Assembly (NCBI RefSeq): GCF_001425085.1
Contig: NZ_LMDN01000001.1
Span: 819,100-883,099 of the forward strand
DNA: 64,000 nucleotides
Direction: 5' to 3'
Source: Leifsonia sp. Root4
GTDB taxonomy: Bacteria; Actinomycetota; Actinomycetes; Actinomycetales; Microbacteriaceae
Part shown: positions 43,493 to 51,280 of the stretch, in pieces
Layout: each line of letters begins with the position of its first letter
Numbering within the stretch: the first letter of the stretch is position 1
Program-made: the position numbers and the translations under genes
The notes under the pieces: generated by a model
Databases searched by the model: none
Told to the model about the DNA's origin: nothing
The model's input: the letters and a program-made list of their open reading frames with translations, nothing else

Positions 43493-45001
43493 TCAGTCGT
43501 TCTCGGGGAAGCCGAGGTTGATGCCGCCGTGGGTGGCCGGGTCGAGCCAGCGGCTCGTGATCGCCTTCTGGCGCGTGTAGAAGTCGAAGCCCGCGACGCC
43601 ATAGGCCTTGGAGTCGCCGAACAGGGAGTCCTTCCAGCCTCCGAAGGAGTGGTACGCGACGGGAACGGGGATCGGCACGTTGATGCCGATCATGCCGACC
43701 TCGACCTCGTTCTGGAAGCGGCGGGCGGCGCCGCCGTCGTTCGTGAAGATCGCCGTTCCGTTGCCGAACTGGCCGGAGTTGATGAGCTCGAGGCCCTCGG
43801 TGTAGCTCGCGACGCGCACGATGGAGAGCACCGGTCCGAAGATCTCCTCGGTGTAGACGCGGCTGCTCGTCGGAACGGCGTCGAGCAGGGTCGGGCCGAG
43901 CCAGAAACCGTTCGGGTCACCGTCGACCTCGATGCCACGGCCGTCGACGACGACAACGGCGCCGTCGGCGGCGGCGATGTCGATGTAGGAGGCGACCTTG
44001 TCGCGGTGCGCCTCGGTCACGAGCGGGCCCATGTCGAGGTCGCGGCGGCCGTCGCCGATGCGCAGCGTCGCGATCCGCTCGGTGATCTTCTTGATCAACA
44101 CGTCGGCGACCGGCTCGACGGCGAGGACCACGGAGATCGCCATGCAGCGCTCACCGGCAGAGCCGAAGCCCGCATTGATGGCCTGGTCGGCGACCAGGTC
44201 GAGGTCGGCGTCCGGAAGCACCAGCATGTGGTTCTTCGCGCCGCCGAGGGCCTGCACGCGCTTGCCGTGCTTGGCGGCCGTCTCATAGATGTACTGCGCG
44301 ATCGGGGTGGAGCCGACGAAGGAGATCGCCTTGACCTCCGGGTGGGTCAGGAGGCCGTCGACGGCCTCCTTGTCGCCGTTGAGCACGGTGAAGACGCCGT
44401 CGGGCAGACCGGCCTCCTTCCAGAGCTCTGCCATCCAGAGCGCCGCAGACGGGTCCTTCTCGGACGGCTTCAGCACGACGGTGTTGCCAACCGCGATCGC
44501 GATGGGGAAGAACCAGAGCGGCACCATGGCAGGGAAGTTGAATGGGCTGATGATGCCGACGACGCCGAGCGCCTGCTTGGTCGAGTAGACGTCGACACCG
44601 GTGGAGACGTTCTCGGAGAAGTCACCCTTGACCAGGTGCGGGAAACCGGTGGCGAGCTCGACGACCTCGAGACCGCGCTGCACCTCGCCAGCGGCATCCG
44701 AAAGGGCCTTGCCGTGCTCGGCGGTGATGATCGCGGCCAGTTCGTGCTTGCGGGCACTCAGCAGTTCGCGGAAGTTGAAGACGATCGACTGGCGCTTGGC
44801 CATCGAGGTCGTGCTCCACGCGGGGAAAGCGGCCGCCGCGGAGGCGATGGCCTTCTCGATCTCGCCCTGGTCGGCGAGGCCGACGTTCGCGGTCACGACG
44901 CCGAGCGCGGGATCGTAGACCGGGGCGGTGCGACCGCTGGTGGGCTCGTGCCGGGTGCCGTCGATCCAGTGCGGGATGGTTGGCAGGTACTTCTCGCTCA
45001 T
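43493..45001 (-). CDS. mmsA: CoA-acylating methylmalonate-semialdehyde dehydrogenase
   Basis: A 502-residue dehydrogenase. The catalytic Cys is Cys286 (SAGERCMAIS), and Asn in GGAKNHML (near residue 257) replaces the usual general-base Glu; both are diagnostic of CoA-dependent methylmalonate/malonate semialdehyde dehydrogenases. It converts malonate semialdehyde to acetyl-CoA and CO2, or methylmalonate semialdehyde to propionyl-CoA. With the aminotransferase it would complete beta-alanine degradation. A purine-rich stretch (AGAGAG) precedes the ATG. Hairpin GGGGCTGC/GCAGCCCC (45020-45053) lies in its upstream region. Confidence 0.92.
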   Translation of the reverse strand: MSEKYLPTIPHWIDGTRHEPTSGRTAPVYDPALGVVTANVGLADQGEIEKAIASAAAAFPAWSTTSMAKRQSIVFNFRELLSARKHELAAIITAEHGKALSDAAGEVQRGLEVVELATGFPHLVKGDFSENVSTGVDVYSTKQALGVVGIISPFNFPAMVPLWFFPIAIAVGNTVVLKPSEKDPSAALWMAELWKEAGLPDGVFTVLNGDKEAVDGLLTHPEVKAISFVGSTPIAQYIYETAAKHGKRVQALGGAKNHMLVLPDADLDLVADQAINAGFGSAGERCMAISVVLAVEPVADVLIKKITERIATLRIGDGRRDLDMGPLVTEAHRDKVASYIDIAAADGAVVVVDGRGIEVDGDPNGFWLGPTLLDAVPTSSRVYTEEIFGPVLSIVRVASYTEGLELINSGQFGNGTAIFTNDGGAARRFQNEVEVGMIGINVPIPVPVAYHSFGGWKDSLFGDSKAYGVAGFDFYTRQKAITSRWLDPATHGGINLGFPEND

Positions 45002-45019
45002 GTGGGGTTCTCTCTCTGT

Positions 45020-45053
45020 GGGGCTGCATCACACACTAGGTATGAGCAGCCCC
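45020..45053. promoter_or_regulatory. inverted repeat upstream of the MMSDH gene
   Basis: GGGGCTGC (45020-45027) and GCAGCCCC (45046-45053) flank an AT-richer 18-nt centre that contains TAGGTAT. It could be an operator or a leader hairpin; evidence is positional only. Confidence 0.35.
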
Positions 45054-45111
45054 GCCACATGATGGACATCTGTCAGGGGCAGAGCCCCGGTCTCGACAAA
45101 CGTCCCGAGCG

Positions 45112-45591
45112 TTACTTCTTGTTCTTGAGCGCTTCCTTGCCGGCCTTCGCGTCCTTCACGCGGATCTGCTCCTCGCGCACCTCGTGCTGTGTCGCACGCT
45201 CGACGACGAGCCACTGCGGCTTGGTCTCGAGCAAGTGCTTGATCTCGGCGGTGGTCAACGGCTCGGTGACCTCGGCACGGATCAGGCCGGAGATCGAGAC
45301 GCCGAGCTTGGCGGCAACGACGGGGCGCGGGTGCGGGCCGTTGGCGCGCAGTTCGACGAGCCAGACGGGCGGCTCGGCGATGATCGCATCGAGGCCGTCA
45401 CGGGTGATCGGCTCGCTGGTGAACTCTGCGGGGGCGGCGCTCAGCAGAATGCCGAGCTTCTTGGCCGCCGTCTCCGGCTTCATGATTTGCTGCTTCTTGG
45501 GCTTGGGCTGCTGACGCGTGTCTTCGACGTAAACGGGTGCCTCGGCGTTGTCGGCGACTGGCGCGACTGGATTGCTCTCTTCGGTACTCAC
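45112..45591 (-). CDS. DUF5997-family protein
   Basis: A 159-residue basic protein, with a disordered N-terminus (~1-35, Glu/Pro rich) and then the DUF5997 domain (MKPETAAKKLGILLSAAP; DAIIAEPPVWLVELRANGPHPRPVVAAKLG). The order of a start helix, proline-rich turn and HTH-like segment hints at nucleic-acid binding, but no function is established. The GTG start at 45591 follows TACGCT (45598-45603 in reverse) by 6 nt, a leaderless pattern. It is divergent from the LysR-effector-type gene; the pair is probably a conserved neighbourhood. Confidence 0.8.
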   Translation of the reverse strand: MSTEESNPVAPVADNAEAPVYVEDTRQQPKPKKQQIMKPETAAKKLGILLSAAPAEFTSEPITRDGLDAIIAEPPVWLVELRANGPHPRPVVAAKLGVSISGLIRAEVTEPLTTAEIKHLLETKPQWLVVERATQHEVREEQIRVKDAKAGKEALKNKK

Positions 45592-45690
45592 CTGCCCAGC
45601 GTATAGCCTGAAGCTGTGGGTTCAGCATCCGTGCGCCCACCGCCCAGCGCGAGGTCGTCGTGCCGGGCCCAGCCAGCAGAAGGAACCCTC

Positions 45691-46470
45691 GTGACACTCA
45701 AGCTCGGCTTCGTTGAAGGGGTCACCCCCACCAAGTGGATCCGCATCTGGAAAGAGCGATTCGCGGATGTCGCGATCGTCGCGGTCTCGCTGCCGCAGAG
45801 CGCGCAGCTCGAGCCGCTCCTCGCAGAACCAGAGGCCGACGGTCACGCCGACGTCGTGCTCGTGCGCCTGCCGCTGAACGCCCCGGACGCGCTCGAGCTC
45901 AGCGTCATCCCCCTGTATTCCGAGGTCGCCGTCGTCGTCGTGCCCAAGGACCACGCCATCGCCAAGCTCGACGAGCTCACCCTGGCCGAACTCGCCGAAC
46001 TCGCCGAACTCGCCGGCGAGAGCACGACGGGTTACGCGCCCGGCGACCCGGACCTCGGCATCGCGATGGAACTCGTCGCCGCCGGCGTCGGGCCGATCAT
46101 CGTTCCGCACAGCATCGCCCGCCTACACAGCCGGAAGGACCTGACCGCCAGGCCCGTGACGGATGCCGCAGAGACCCGCATCGCGATCGCCTGGCCGACC
46201 GACGCCACCACCGAGCACGTCGAGGAGTTCGTGGGCATCGTGCGCGGCCGCACGGCGCAGAGCTCCCGCGGCGTCGCCCCGGAGACCGACGCCAACGGCA
46301 AGGTGCTCAGCCGCGCCGCCAAGGCCAAGGCCGCCGCGCGCGCCGTGCGGGAGGCATCGGGCAAGCAGAAGAAGCCGGGGCAGAAGAAGGTGGCCGGCAA
46401 CGGCCACCGGCCGAACCCGAACCCCGGTCGGCCGCACTCCAACAAGGGCAAGAAGGGCAAGCGCCGCTGA
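45691..46470 (+). CDS. LysR substrate-binding-domain protein without HTH
   Basis: A 259-residue protein that begins directly with a LysR-type effector-binding fold (LKLGFVEGVTPTKWIRIWKERF) and has no N-terminal helix-turn-helix. The last ~75 residues are strongly basic (KAKAAARAVREASGKQKKPG and a GKKGKRR end), which could bind nucleic acid instead. Three tandem GCCGAACTC units (45985-46011) encode a Leu-Ala-Glu repeat. The GTG at 45691 has an AGAAGGA Shine-Dalgarno; the frame upstream to 45616 is unlikely. Role unknown; divergent from DUF5997 and coupled to the amidotransferase gene. Confidence 0.8.
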   Translation: MTLKLGFVEGVTPTKWIRIWKERFADVAIVAVSLPQSAQLEPLLAEPEADGHADVVLVRLPLNAPDALELSVIPLYSEVAVVVVPKDHAIAKLDELTLAELAELAELAGESTTGYAPGDPDLGIAMELVAAGVGPIIVPHSIARLHSRKDLTARPVTDAAETRIAIAWPTDATTEHVEEFVGIVRGRTAQSSRGVAPETDANGKVLSRAAKAKAAARAVREASGKQKKPGQKKVAGNGHRPNPNPGRPHSNKGKKGKRR

Positions 46471-47216
46471 TGACCACGAGCCGTCCCTTTCTCTTCCTCT
46501 CTGCGCGCCCAGAGGAAGACGCGGTGACCCCGGAGTACGAGGCGATGCTCGCCGCGACCGGCCTCGGCGCCGCCGAGCTGCTGCACCACCGGCTCGACGT
46601 CGACGCACTGCCGGCGCTGCCGCTCGACGGCTTCGCCGGAGTGATCGTCGGCGGCAGCCCGTACAACATCACCCAGCTCTCCGAGCGGAAGTCGGCCACC
46701 CAGCTGCGGGTCGAGCACGACCTCGCCCGGCTCGCCGACTGGGCGGTCGCCGCCGATTTCCCCGTGCTGTTCACCTGTTACGGCATCGGCATGCTCACCC
46801 AGTGCCAGGGCGGCGTCGTCGGCACCGAATACGGCGAGGAGGCAGGCCCCGTCACCGTGACGCTGACCGCCGACGGCCGGGCAGACCCGCTGCTTGCCGG
46901 GCTCGAGTCCAGCTTCAGCGCCCTCGTCGGCCACAAGGAGGCGACGAGCGTGCTGCCGGCGTCGGCCACGCTCCTCGCCACGAGCGAGGCCTGCCCCGTG
47001 CAGATCTACCGGGTCGGAACGAACGTCTACGCCACGCAGTTCCACCCGGAGGTGCTGCCGCATGACTTCATCGCCCGCGCACACGTCTACAAGGAGCACG
47101 GCTACTTTCCTGCGCACGCCCTCGACGAGGTCGCGGCCAGGCTCGCGGCATCCGTCGTCACCGAGCCGCCGAAGATCATGACCCGCTTCGTGGAGCGCTT
47201 CAGCACCGTCCGCTAG
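46470..47216 (+). CDS. Class I glutamine amidotransferase-like protein
   Basis: A 248-residue GMP-synthase-like amidotransferase domain. The nucleophile is Cys103 (LFTCYGIGML), the His-Glu part is in ATQFHPEVLP near residue 192, and the N-terminal strand GVIVGGSPYN is near residue 57. No synthetase domain is fused. Such stand-alone proteins may act as gamma-glutamyl hydrolases or ammonia donors. The ATG overlaps the stop of the preceding gene by 1 base, so the two are probably co-translated. Confidence 0.85.
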   Translation: MTTSRPFLFLSARPEEDAVTPEYEAMLAATGLGAAELLHHRLDVDALPALPLDGFAGVIVGGSPYNITQLSERKSATQLRVEHDLARLADWAVAADFPVLFTCYGIGMLTQCQGGVVGTEYGEEAGPVTVTLTADGRADPLLAGLESSFSALVGHKEATSVLPASATLLATSEACPVQIYRVGTNVYATQFHPEVLPHDFIARAHVYKEHGYFPAHALDEVAARLAASVVTEPPKIMTRFVERFSTVR

Positions 47217-47337
47217 CCGTACAGCCAGCCGCGCGCAGGCCTGCCTCCGGCAAGGCCCGCTTCATCCTGCGTCACGCGGGGTAGGGCGCCGCAACATCCC
47301 CCGGCGCCGTCGACGGCTGCAGGTATCGTCGAGGCAT

Positions 47338-47411
47338 CGCGGCGTACCCAAGTGGTCAAAGGGAACGGTCTCATAGCCCGTCATTCGCAGGTTCGAATCC
47401 TGCCGTCGCGT
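47338..47411 (+). tRNA. tRNA with CAU anticodon (Met-like), unusual features
   Basis: A full cloverleaf can be drawn. Acceptor stem CGCGGCG (47338-47344) pairs with CGTCGCG (47404-47410), T8-A9, D stem CCC/GGG, anticodon CAT (47372-47374) in a loop CTCATAG, T stem GCAGG/CCTGC with the loop TTCGAAT. Odd points: base pair 31-39 is T/C, the discriminator base is T rather than A, and CCA is not encoded. CAU tRNAs read Met, or Ile after lysidine modification; both synthetases normally prefer A73. Amino-acid identity is therefore uncertain. Confidence 0.75.
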
Positions 47412-47467
47412 CTGCCGAGGCGCGACCGGCGCCGACCCCCGTCGGGCGGATGCCGTACGCTCGCGTC

Positions 47468-48157
47468 GTGCCTTCCTCCCCGTCCCGCGCGTCATCATCG
47501 CGCCAACGCCGCATGAACCCCTGGCTCCGACTGTTCATCCCGCTCGCGCTGGTGCTGCTGGCCACCGCCGCCATCTGGGCACCGAAGCTCGGCTGGTTCG
47601 ATCCCCTCGGGGGCGGTTCCGGCACCGGCGCAGACAGCGGCGCGGCGAGCGAGCAGGGCCTCGACGCGGGAGCCACAGTGGAGGGCGACTCCGAGCCTCC
47701 GCAGGGCGCTGCGGAGGCCCCTCCCCGCCCCGAGACCGCGGTCGCCGTCACCGTCGACTACGTGCACGACGGCGACACCCTCTTCGTCTATCCGGAGCAG
47801 GCCACGGCCGTGCTCGGCAGTACAGAGAAGACCAAGGTGCGCCTGCTCGGCATCGACACCCCCGAGGTGGGCGAGGACGCCGAGTGCTTCGGCGCCGAGG
47901 CGACGGAGGCGCTCCGCGCGCTGCTGCCGGAGGGCAGCACGGCGTGGGCGCTCACCGACACCAACCCCACCGACCGGTATGGCCGCAGCCTGCTGCTGAT
48001 GTGGACGGACGACGGCCGTTTCGTCAACAACGAGATGCTCCTCGGCGGCGCCGCCACCGTGCTGCAGATCGACCCGAACCGGGCGCACACCGAGCTGTTC
48101 CACCGGTCAGAGACGGCCGCGGCGGCGTCCGCCATCGGCCTCTGGGGCGTCTGCTAG
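47468..48157 (+). CDS. Membrane-anchored thermonuclease (SNase-like)
   Basis: A 229-residue protein with an N-terminal signal anchor (LFIPLALVLLATAAIWA), a Gly/Ser/Ala-rich linker and a staphylococcal-nuclease domain from about residue 90. Catalytic features are present: DGDTLFV, KVRLLGIDTPEVGE (Arg and Glu) and TDRYGRSLL. It would degrade extracellular nucleic acid. The start is taken as GTG 47468 because TACGCT (47456-47461) lies exactly 6 nt upstream; ATG 47450 would overlap this promoter element. It begins 56 bases after the tRNA and its stop overlaps the arginase-type gene by 4 bases. Confidence 0.85.
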   Translation: MPSSPSRASSSRQRRMNPWLRLFIPLALVLLATAAIWAPKLGWFDPLGGGSGTGADSGAASEQGLDAGATVEGDSEPPQGAAEAPPRPETAVAVTVDYVHDGDTLFVYPEQATAVLGSTEKTKVRLLGIDTPEVGEDAECFGAEATEALRALLPEGSTAWALTDTNPTDRYGRSLLLMWTDDGRFVNNEMLLGGAATVLQIDPNRAHTELFHRSETAAAASAIGLWGVC

Positions 48158-49068
48158 GCCTCGACGCCCACGCCGGCGGCGATGAGCTCCGCGAGCAGGC
48201 GCGCCTGAGCCCCATCTTCGTCCCGGTCCGGATCGAAGACGGTGAACTGCACTCCCAGTGCGCCCGCCGCGAGCGTCGTGAGGAGTTCCACAAACGCCTG
48301 AGCGTCCAGCCCACCGGCGTCGGGGCTGTCAACGGCCGAGATGACGGTGGGGTCGAGAACATCGACGTCCACGTGCAGCCAATATCCCTCACGCTCCCCG
48401 ACAACGGCGAGCGCCCGCTCCGCCGCCGACGCCACTCCCCGGCTCAGCACATCTGATGCCGTGATCACGGCTCCCAACACGCTGCGCACCTCATTCAGGT
48501 ACTCGTCATCGTCGCGACAGCCGATGTGCACGGCATCCTCGGCGGCGAAATAGGGCCCGAGCCCGTCGATGTTCGCGACAGCTGGCCAGTGCCGCCCGAC
48601 CGCGGCCGCGAGGTCTTCTCCGGCCAGGCTTGCGCACTCGTCGCTGTTGCCCGGATGCCGAAAATCGCTGTGCCCGTCGATGTGCACCAGCCCAAAACGT
48701 CCCTCGCGGCGTGCAAGCGCGATCGCCGCGCCGAGCAGGATGCTGCAGTCACCGCCGATCACCAGTGGGCGCCCTCCGGATGCCACGACCTCTTCGATGC
48801 GCGCAGCCAGGCGCAGTGAATGGTCGATGATCGCGGCTTGGTTGCGCAGCTCTCCATCGGCTCGGTGTACATCGTCGACGTAGCGCCCGGCGAGTACGAC
48901 ACCGGCCCAGCCCGCGCCGGCGCGTTCCATCCGTCTGTGAAGCCCGGCCTCGCGCAACGCGCCCGGAGCCTTGTCCGCGCCCGGCACCGCTCCGGGCTCT
49001 GGCGGCCTCAGACCGAGATTGCTCGGTGCATCGATCAGCACCCACCGGTTTCCCGCGTCTGAGGTCAT
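48154..49068 (-). CDS. Arginase/agmatinase-family protein
   Basis: A 304-residue ureohydrolase-fold protein. Metal-site motifs are HIDGHSDF and HVDVDVLDP, both with the expected Asp/His residues. The first motif reads GGDCSILLG instead of GGDHS, so one manganese ligand is Cys. Such variants are found in some family members; the substrate (arginine, agmatine, formiminoglutamate or other) cannot be assigned. Start ATG 49068 has TAGCGT 7 nt upstream; the longer frame is not supported. The gene converges on the thermonuclease gene. Confidence 0.8.
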   Translation of the reverse strand: MTSDAGNRWVLIDAPSNLGLRPPEPGAVPGADKAPGALREAGLHRRMERAGAGWAGVVLAGRYVDDVHRADGELRNQAAIIDHSLRLAARIEEVVASGGRPLVIGGDCSILLGAAIALARREGRFGLVHIDGHSDFRHPGNSDECASLAGEDLAAAVGRHWPAVANIDGLGPYFAAEDAVHIGCRDDDEYLNEVRSVLGAVITASDVLSRGVASAAERALAVVGEREGYWLHVDVDVLDPTVISAVDSPDAGGLDAQAFVELLTTLAAGALGVQFTVFDPDRDEDGAQARLLAELIAAGVGVEA

Positions 49069-49161
49069 GGCCGCAACGCTAGAGGACAGCACCGACTGGC
49101 TCGGTCGCTCCGCGACACAAGTCACCGTACTGCAGAGCGACCGGGCGCACACCGAGGAGCG

Positions 49162-49416
49162 TCACAGCTCCGGGGAGATCTCGTCCTCCCTGCGGGTCAT
49201 CTGCTCGCCGCGCACCGGGTCAGACACCGACTGGGTGGTCGAGACGGTGCGACGCCGGCGCACGAGCAGTGCGATGCCGATGATCGTGACCACGAGGCCG
49301 GCGGCCATCAGAATGTAGCCGACCAGATCGAGGTCGATCCAGTCCACCGTCACGTTCAGCGCGAACGTCAGAATGGCGCCGATCGCGATCAAGAAGATTC
49401 CGAGGCCGATGCTCAT
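49162..49416 (-). CDS. Small DUF6458-type membrane protein
   Basis: An 84-residue protein with two transmembrane helices (IGLGIFLIAIGAILTFAL and LVGYILMAAGLVVTIIGIALLV), joined by DWIDLD, followed by a basic and then acidic tail. This matches the DUF6458 family common in Microbacteriaceae. Function unknown. The start ATG overlaps the stop of the 55-residue gene upstream (ATGA), so translation is probably coupled. Confidence 0.85.
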   Translation of the reverse strand: MSIGLGIFLIAIGAILTFALNVTVDWIDLDLVGYILMAAGLVVTIIGIALLVRRRRTVSTTQSVSDPVRGEQMTRREDEISPEL

Positions 49417-49580
49417 GGCGTTGTCCCCCTGCCGGAAATCATTCGGATCAGCCACGCGATCACGGCGATGGCCGCCAGCACGATGCCCACCCAGAGTAGG
49501 AATTGGAGGGCCTCGACGAGACCCCCGATGATCGCCAGCACCACGGCGACGACAAGTACAACGATCAGCAGAATACTCAT
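49413..49580 (-). CDS. Small hydrophobic protein, 55 residues
   Basis: Reads MSILLIVVLVVAVVLAIIGG at the start, then LVEALQFLLWVGIVLAAIAV, and ends in IRMISGRGTTP. Two transmembrane helices are predicted and the tail is positive. A weak GGTGGA precedes the ATG at 49580. The 4-bp overlap with the DUF6458 gene and the matching topology support it as real, although it is short. Function unknown; it may form a pair with its neighbour in the membrane. Confidence 0.75.
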   Translation of the reverse strand: MSILLIVVLVVAVVLAIIGGLVEALQFLLWVGIVLAAIAVIAWLIRMISGRGTTP

Positions 49581-49761
49581 GGCTCCACCTCAACTCTCAG
49601 CACGGACCCCGAAATCGGTACCCAGCTCGGAGGATACGCGGCAGTCGAGGCAGTGAGAAGGGCTTGACAACGCCCCGGTCGAACTCCGCTCTGGCCGGGG
49701 CACCCCACCGGGTTGATACTGGAACGGTCCTGTCGCACCCCGTTCGGAAGGATCACGGATC

Positions 49762-51261
49762 ATGCCAGAGCCCACACCCTCCGGGTTGCCGTTCGACGCA
49801 CCCTCCGTGCCTGCCACGGCTGCTGCACCGGTATCCGCGGTACCCAGGCGAGCATGGTCTGCGCTCATCGTGCTGCTGCTCGGCATGTTCATGGCGCTGC
49901 TTGACACCACCATCGTCAACGTCGCGCTGCCCACGATCCGCACCAGTCTGGACGCCTCAGAGGCGACGCTGTCGTGGATCATCTCCGGTTACGCACTCGC
50001 CTTCGGCCTCGCGCTCATCCCGGCCGGCCGCGTCGGCGACCGCATCGGCCACAAGTGGGTGTTCTTCACCGGTCTTGCCCTGTTCACGGTCGCGAGCCTG
50101 TTTTGCGGGCTCGCCACGAATGACCTGCAGCTCGTGATCGCCCGTGTGGCCCAGGGCCTCGCGGGCGGCGTCTTCGTTCCGGCTGTCACGGCGTTGATCC
50201 AGCTGATGTTCCCGTTGAGCGCCCGCGGCAAGGCGTTCGCGATCATGGGGGCGACGATCGGGGTCTCCACCGCGATCGGCCCCATCCTCGGCGGCCTCAT
50301 CATCGAGGCGTTCGGAGACGTCAACGGCTGGCGCGTCGTGTTCTGGGTGAACCTGCCGATCGGCGTCATCGCGTTGATCGCGGCGGCCATCCTGCTGCCA
50401 GCCAGAGGCGGGCCCCGGGTCAGGACCGCGACCGATCCGGTCGGACTGCTGCTGCTCTCGGCCGGACTCATCGCCATCCTCGTCCCGTTGATCGAGGGGC
50501 AGGATCTCGGCTGGCCACTGTGGACGTACCTCACGCTCGCAGCCGGGGCCGTGCTCATCCTGCTGTTCGCGCTCTGGGAGCTGCGCCTGGCCCGACTCGG
50601 CCGCTCGCCGCTCGTGCCGCCGCGCCTGTTCTCCCACCCGGCGTTCAGCGGCGGCGTGATCCTCGCGCTGGTCTACTTCGCCTCGTTCACCGGCATCTTC
50701 TTCACGATCTCGCTGCTCTGGCAGGCGGGGCTCGGCCACACGGCACTCGAGGCTGGCCTCGTCTCGCTGCCCTTCGCGATCGGCAGCATCATCGGCGCGG
50801 CCCAGAGCGACCGACTGTCGCGGTTGTTGGGCCGCACCGTTCTGGTGATGGGCACCGCGCTGGTGAGTATCGGTCTCGTCTGGGTGTGGCTGGTGCTGCT
50901 GCTCACACCGGCCGCCGAGCTCAACAGCTGGCTGCTGCTGGTGCCCCTGTTCATCGCCGGTGTCGGCAATGGCTGCTTCATCGCCCCCAACGCCCAATTC
51001 ATCGTCGCCACCGTCGACCGCTCGGAGGCGGGCGCGGCGAGTGGCGTGATCAGTGTCATGCAGCGCGTCGGCGCGGCCATCGGCATCGCCGTCGTGGGCA
51101 GCGTGCTCTTCGGCACGCTGAACGTGACGGCGAACACGCCGGAGGCGATTGCGGACGCGTTCGCGAGCAGTGCGGCATCCGCCCTCGCGGTGAGCGCCGG
51201 CCTCAGCATCGTCGCGTTCCTCTTCGTCTTCACCCTGCCGAAGCGGGCTCCGACGCACTAG
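49762..51261 (+). CDS. MFS drug exporter, DHA2 family (14 TM)
   Basis: A 499-residue major facilitator of the EmrB/QacA (DHA2) type. The motif LDTTIVNVALPTI in the first helix is diagnostic, with GRVGDRIGHKW (motif A) near residue 92 and a DHA2-type motif C in helix 5 (GATIGVSTAIGPILGGLI). About fourteen helices are present. It would export hydrophobic or cationic compounds using the proton gradient. A GAAGGA Shine-Dalgarno precedes the ATG. No TetR-type regulator is adjacent. Confidence 0.9.
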   Translation: MPEPTPSGLPFDAPSVPATAAAPVSAVPRRAWSALIVLLLGMFMALLDTTIVNVALPTIRTSLDASEATLSWIISGYALAFGLALIPAGRVGDRIGHKWVFFTGLALFTVASLFCGLATNDLQLVIARVAQGLAGGVFVPAVTALIQLMFPLSARGKAFAIMGATIGVSTAIGPILGGLIIEAFGDVNGWRVVFWVNLPIGVIALIAAAILLPARGGPRVRTATDPVGLLLLSAGLIAILVPLIEGQDLGWPLWTYLTLAAGAVLILLFALWELRLARLGRSPLVPPRLFSHPAFSGGVILALVYFASFTGIFFTISLLWQAGLGHTALEAGLVSLPFAIGSIIGAAQSDRLSRLLGRTVLVMGTALVSIGLVWVWLVLLLTPAAELNSWLLLVPLFIAGVGNGCFIAPNAQFIVATVDRSEAGAASGVISVMQRVGAAIGIAVVGSVLFGTLNVTANTPEAIADAFASSAASALAVSAGLSIVAFLFVFTLPKRAPTH

Positions 51262-51280
51262 AGCGGCGGCTCCCGATGTC

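Noticed and set aside
43010-45514. An 834-codon + strand frame over the MMSDH and DUF5997 genes
   Set aside because: It runs through the end of pucR in another frame and opposite two clear genes; no family resemblance.
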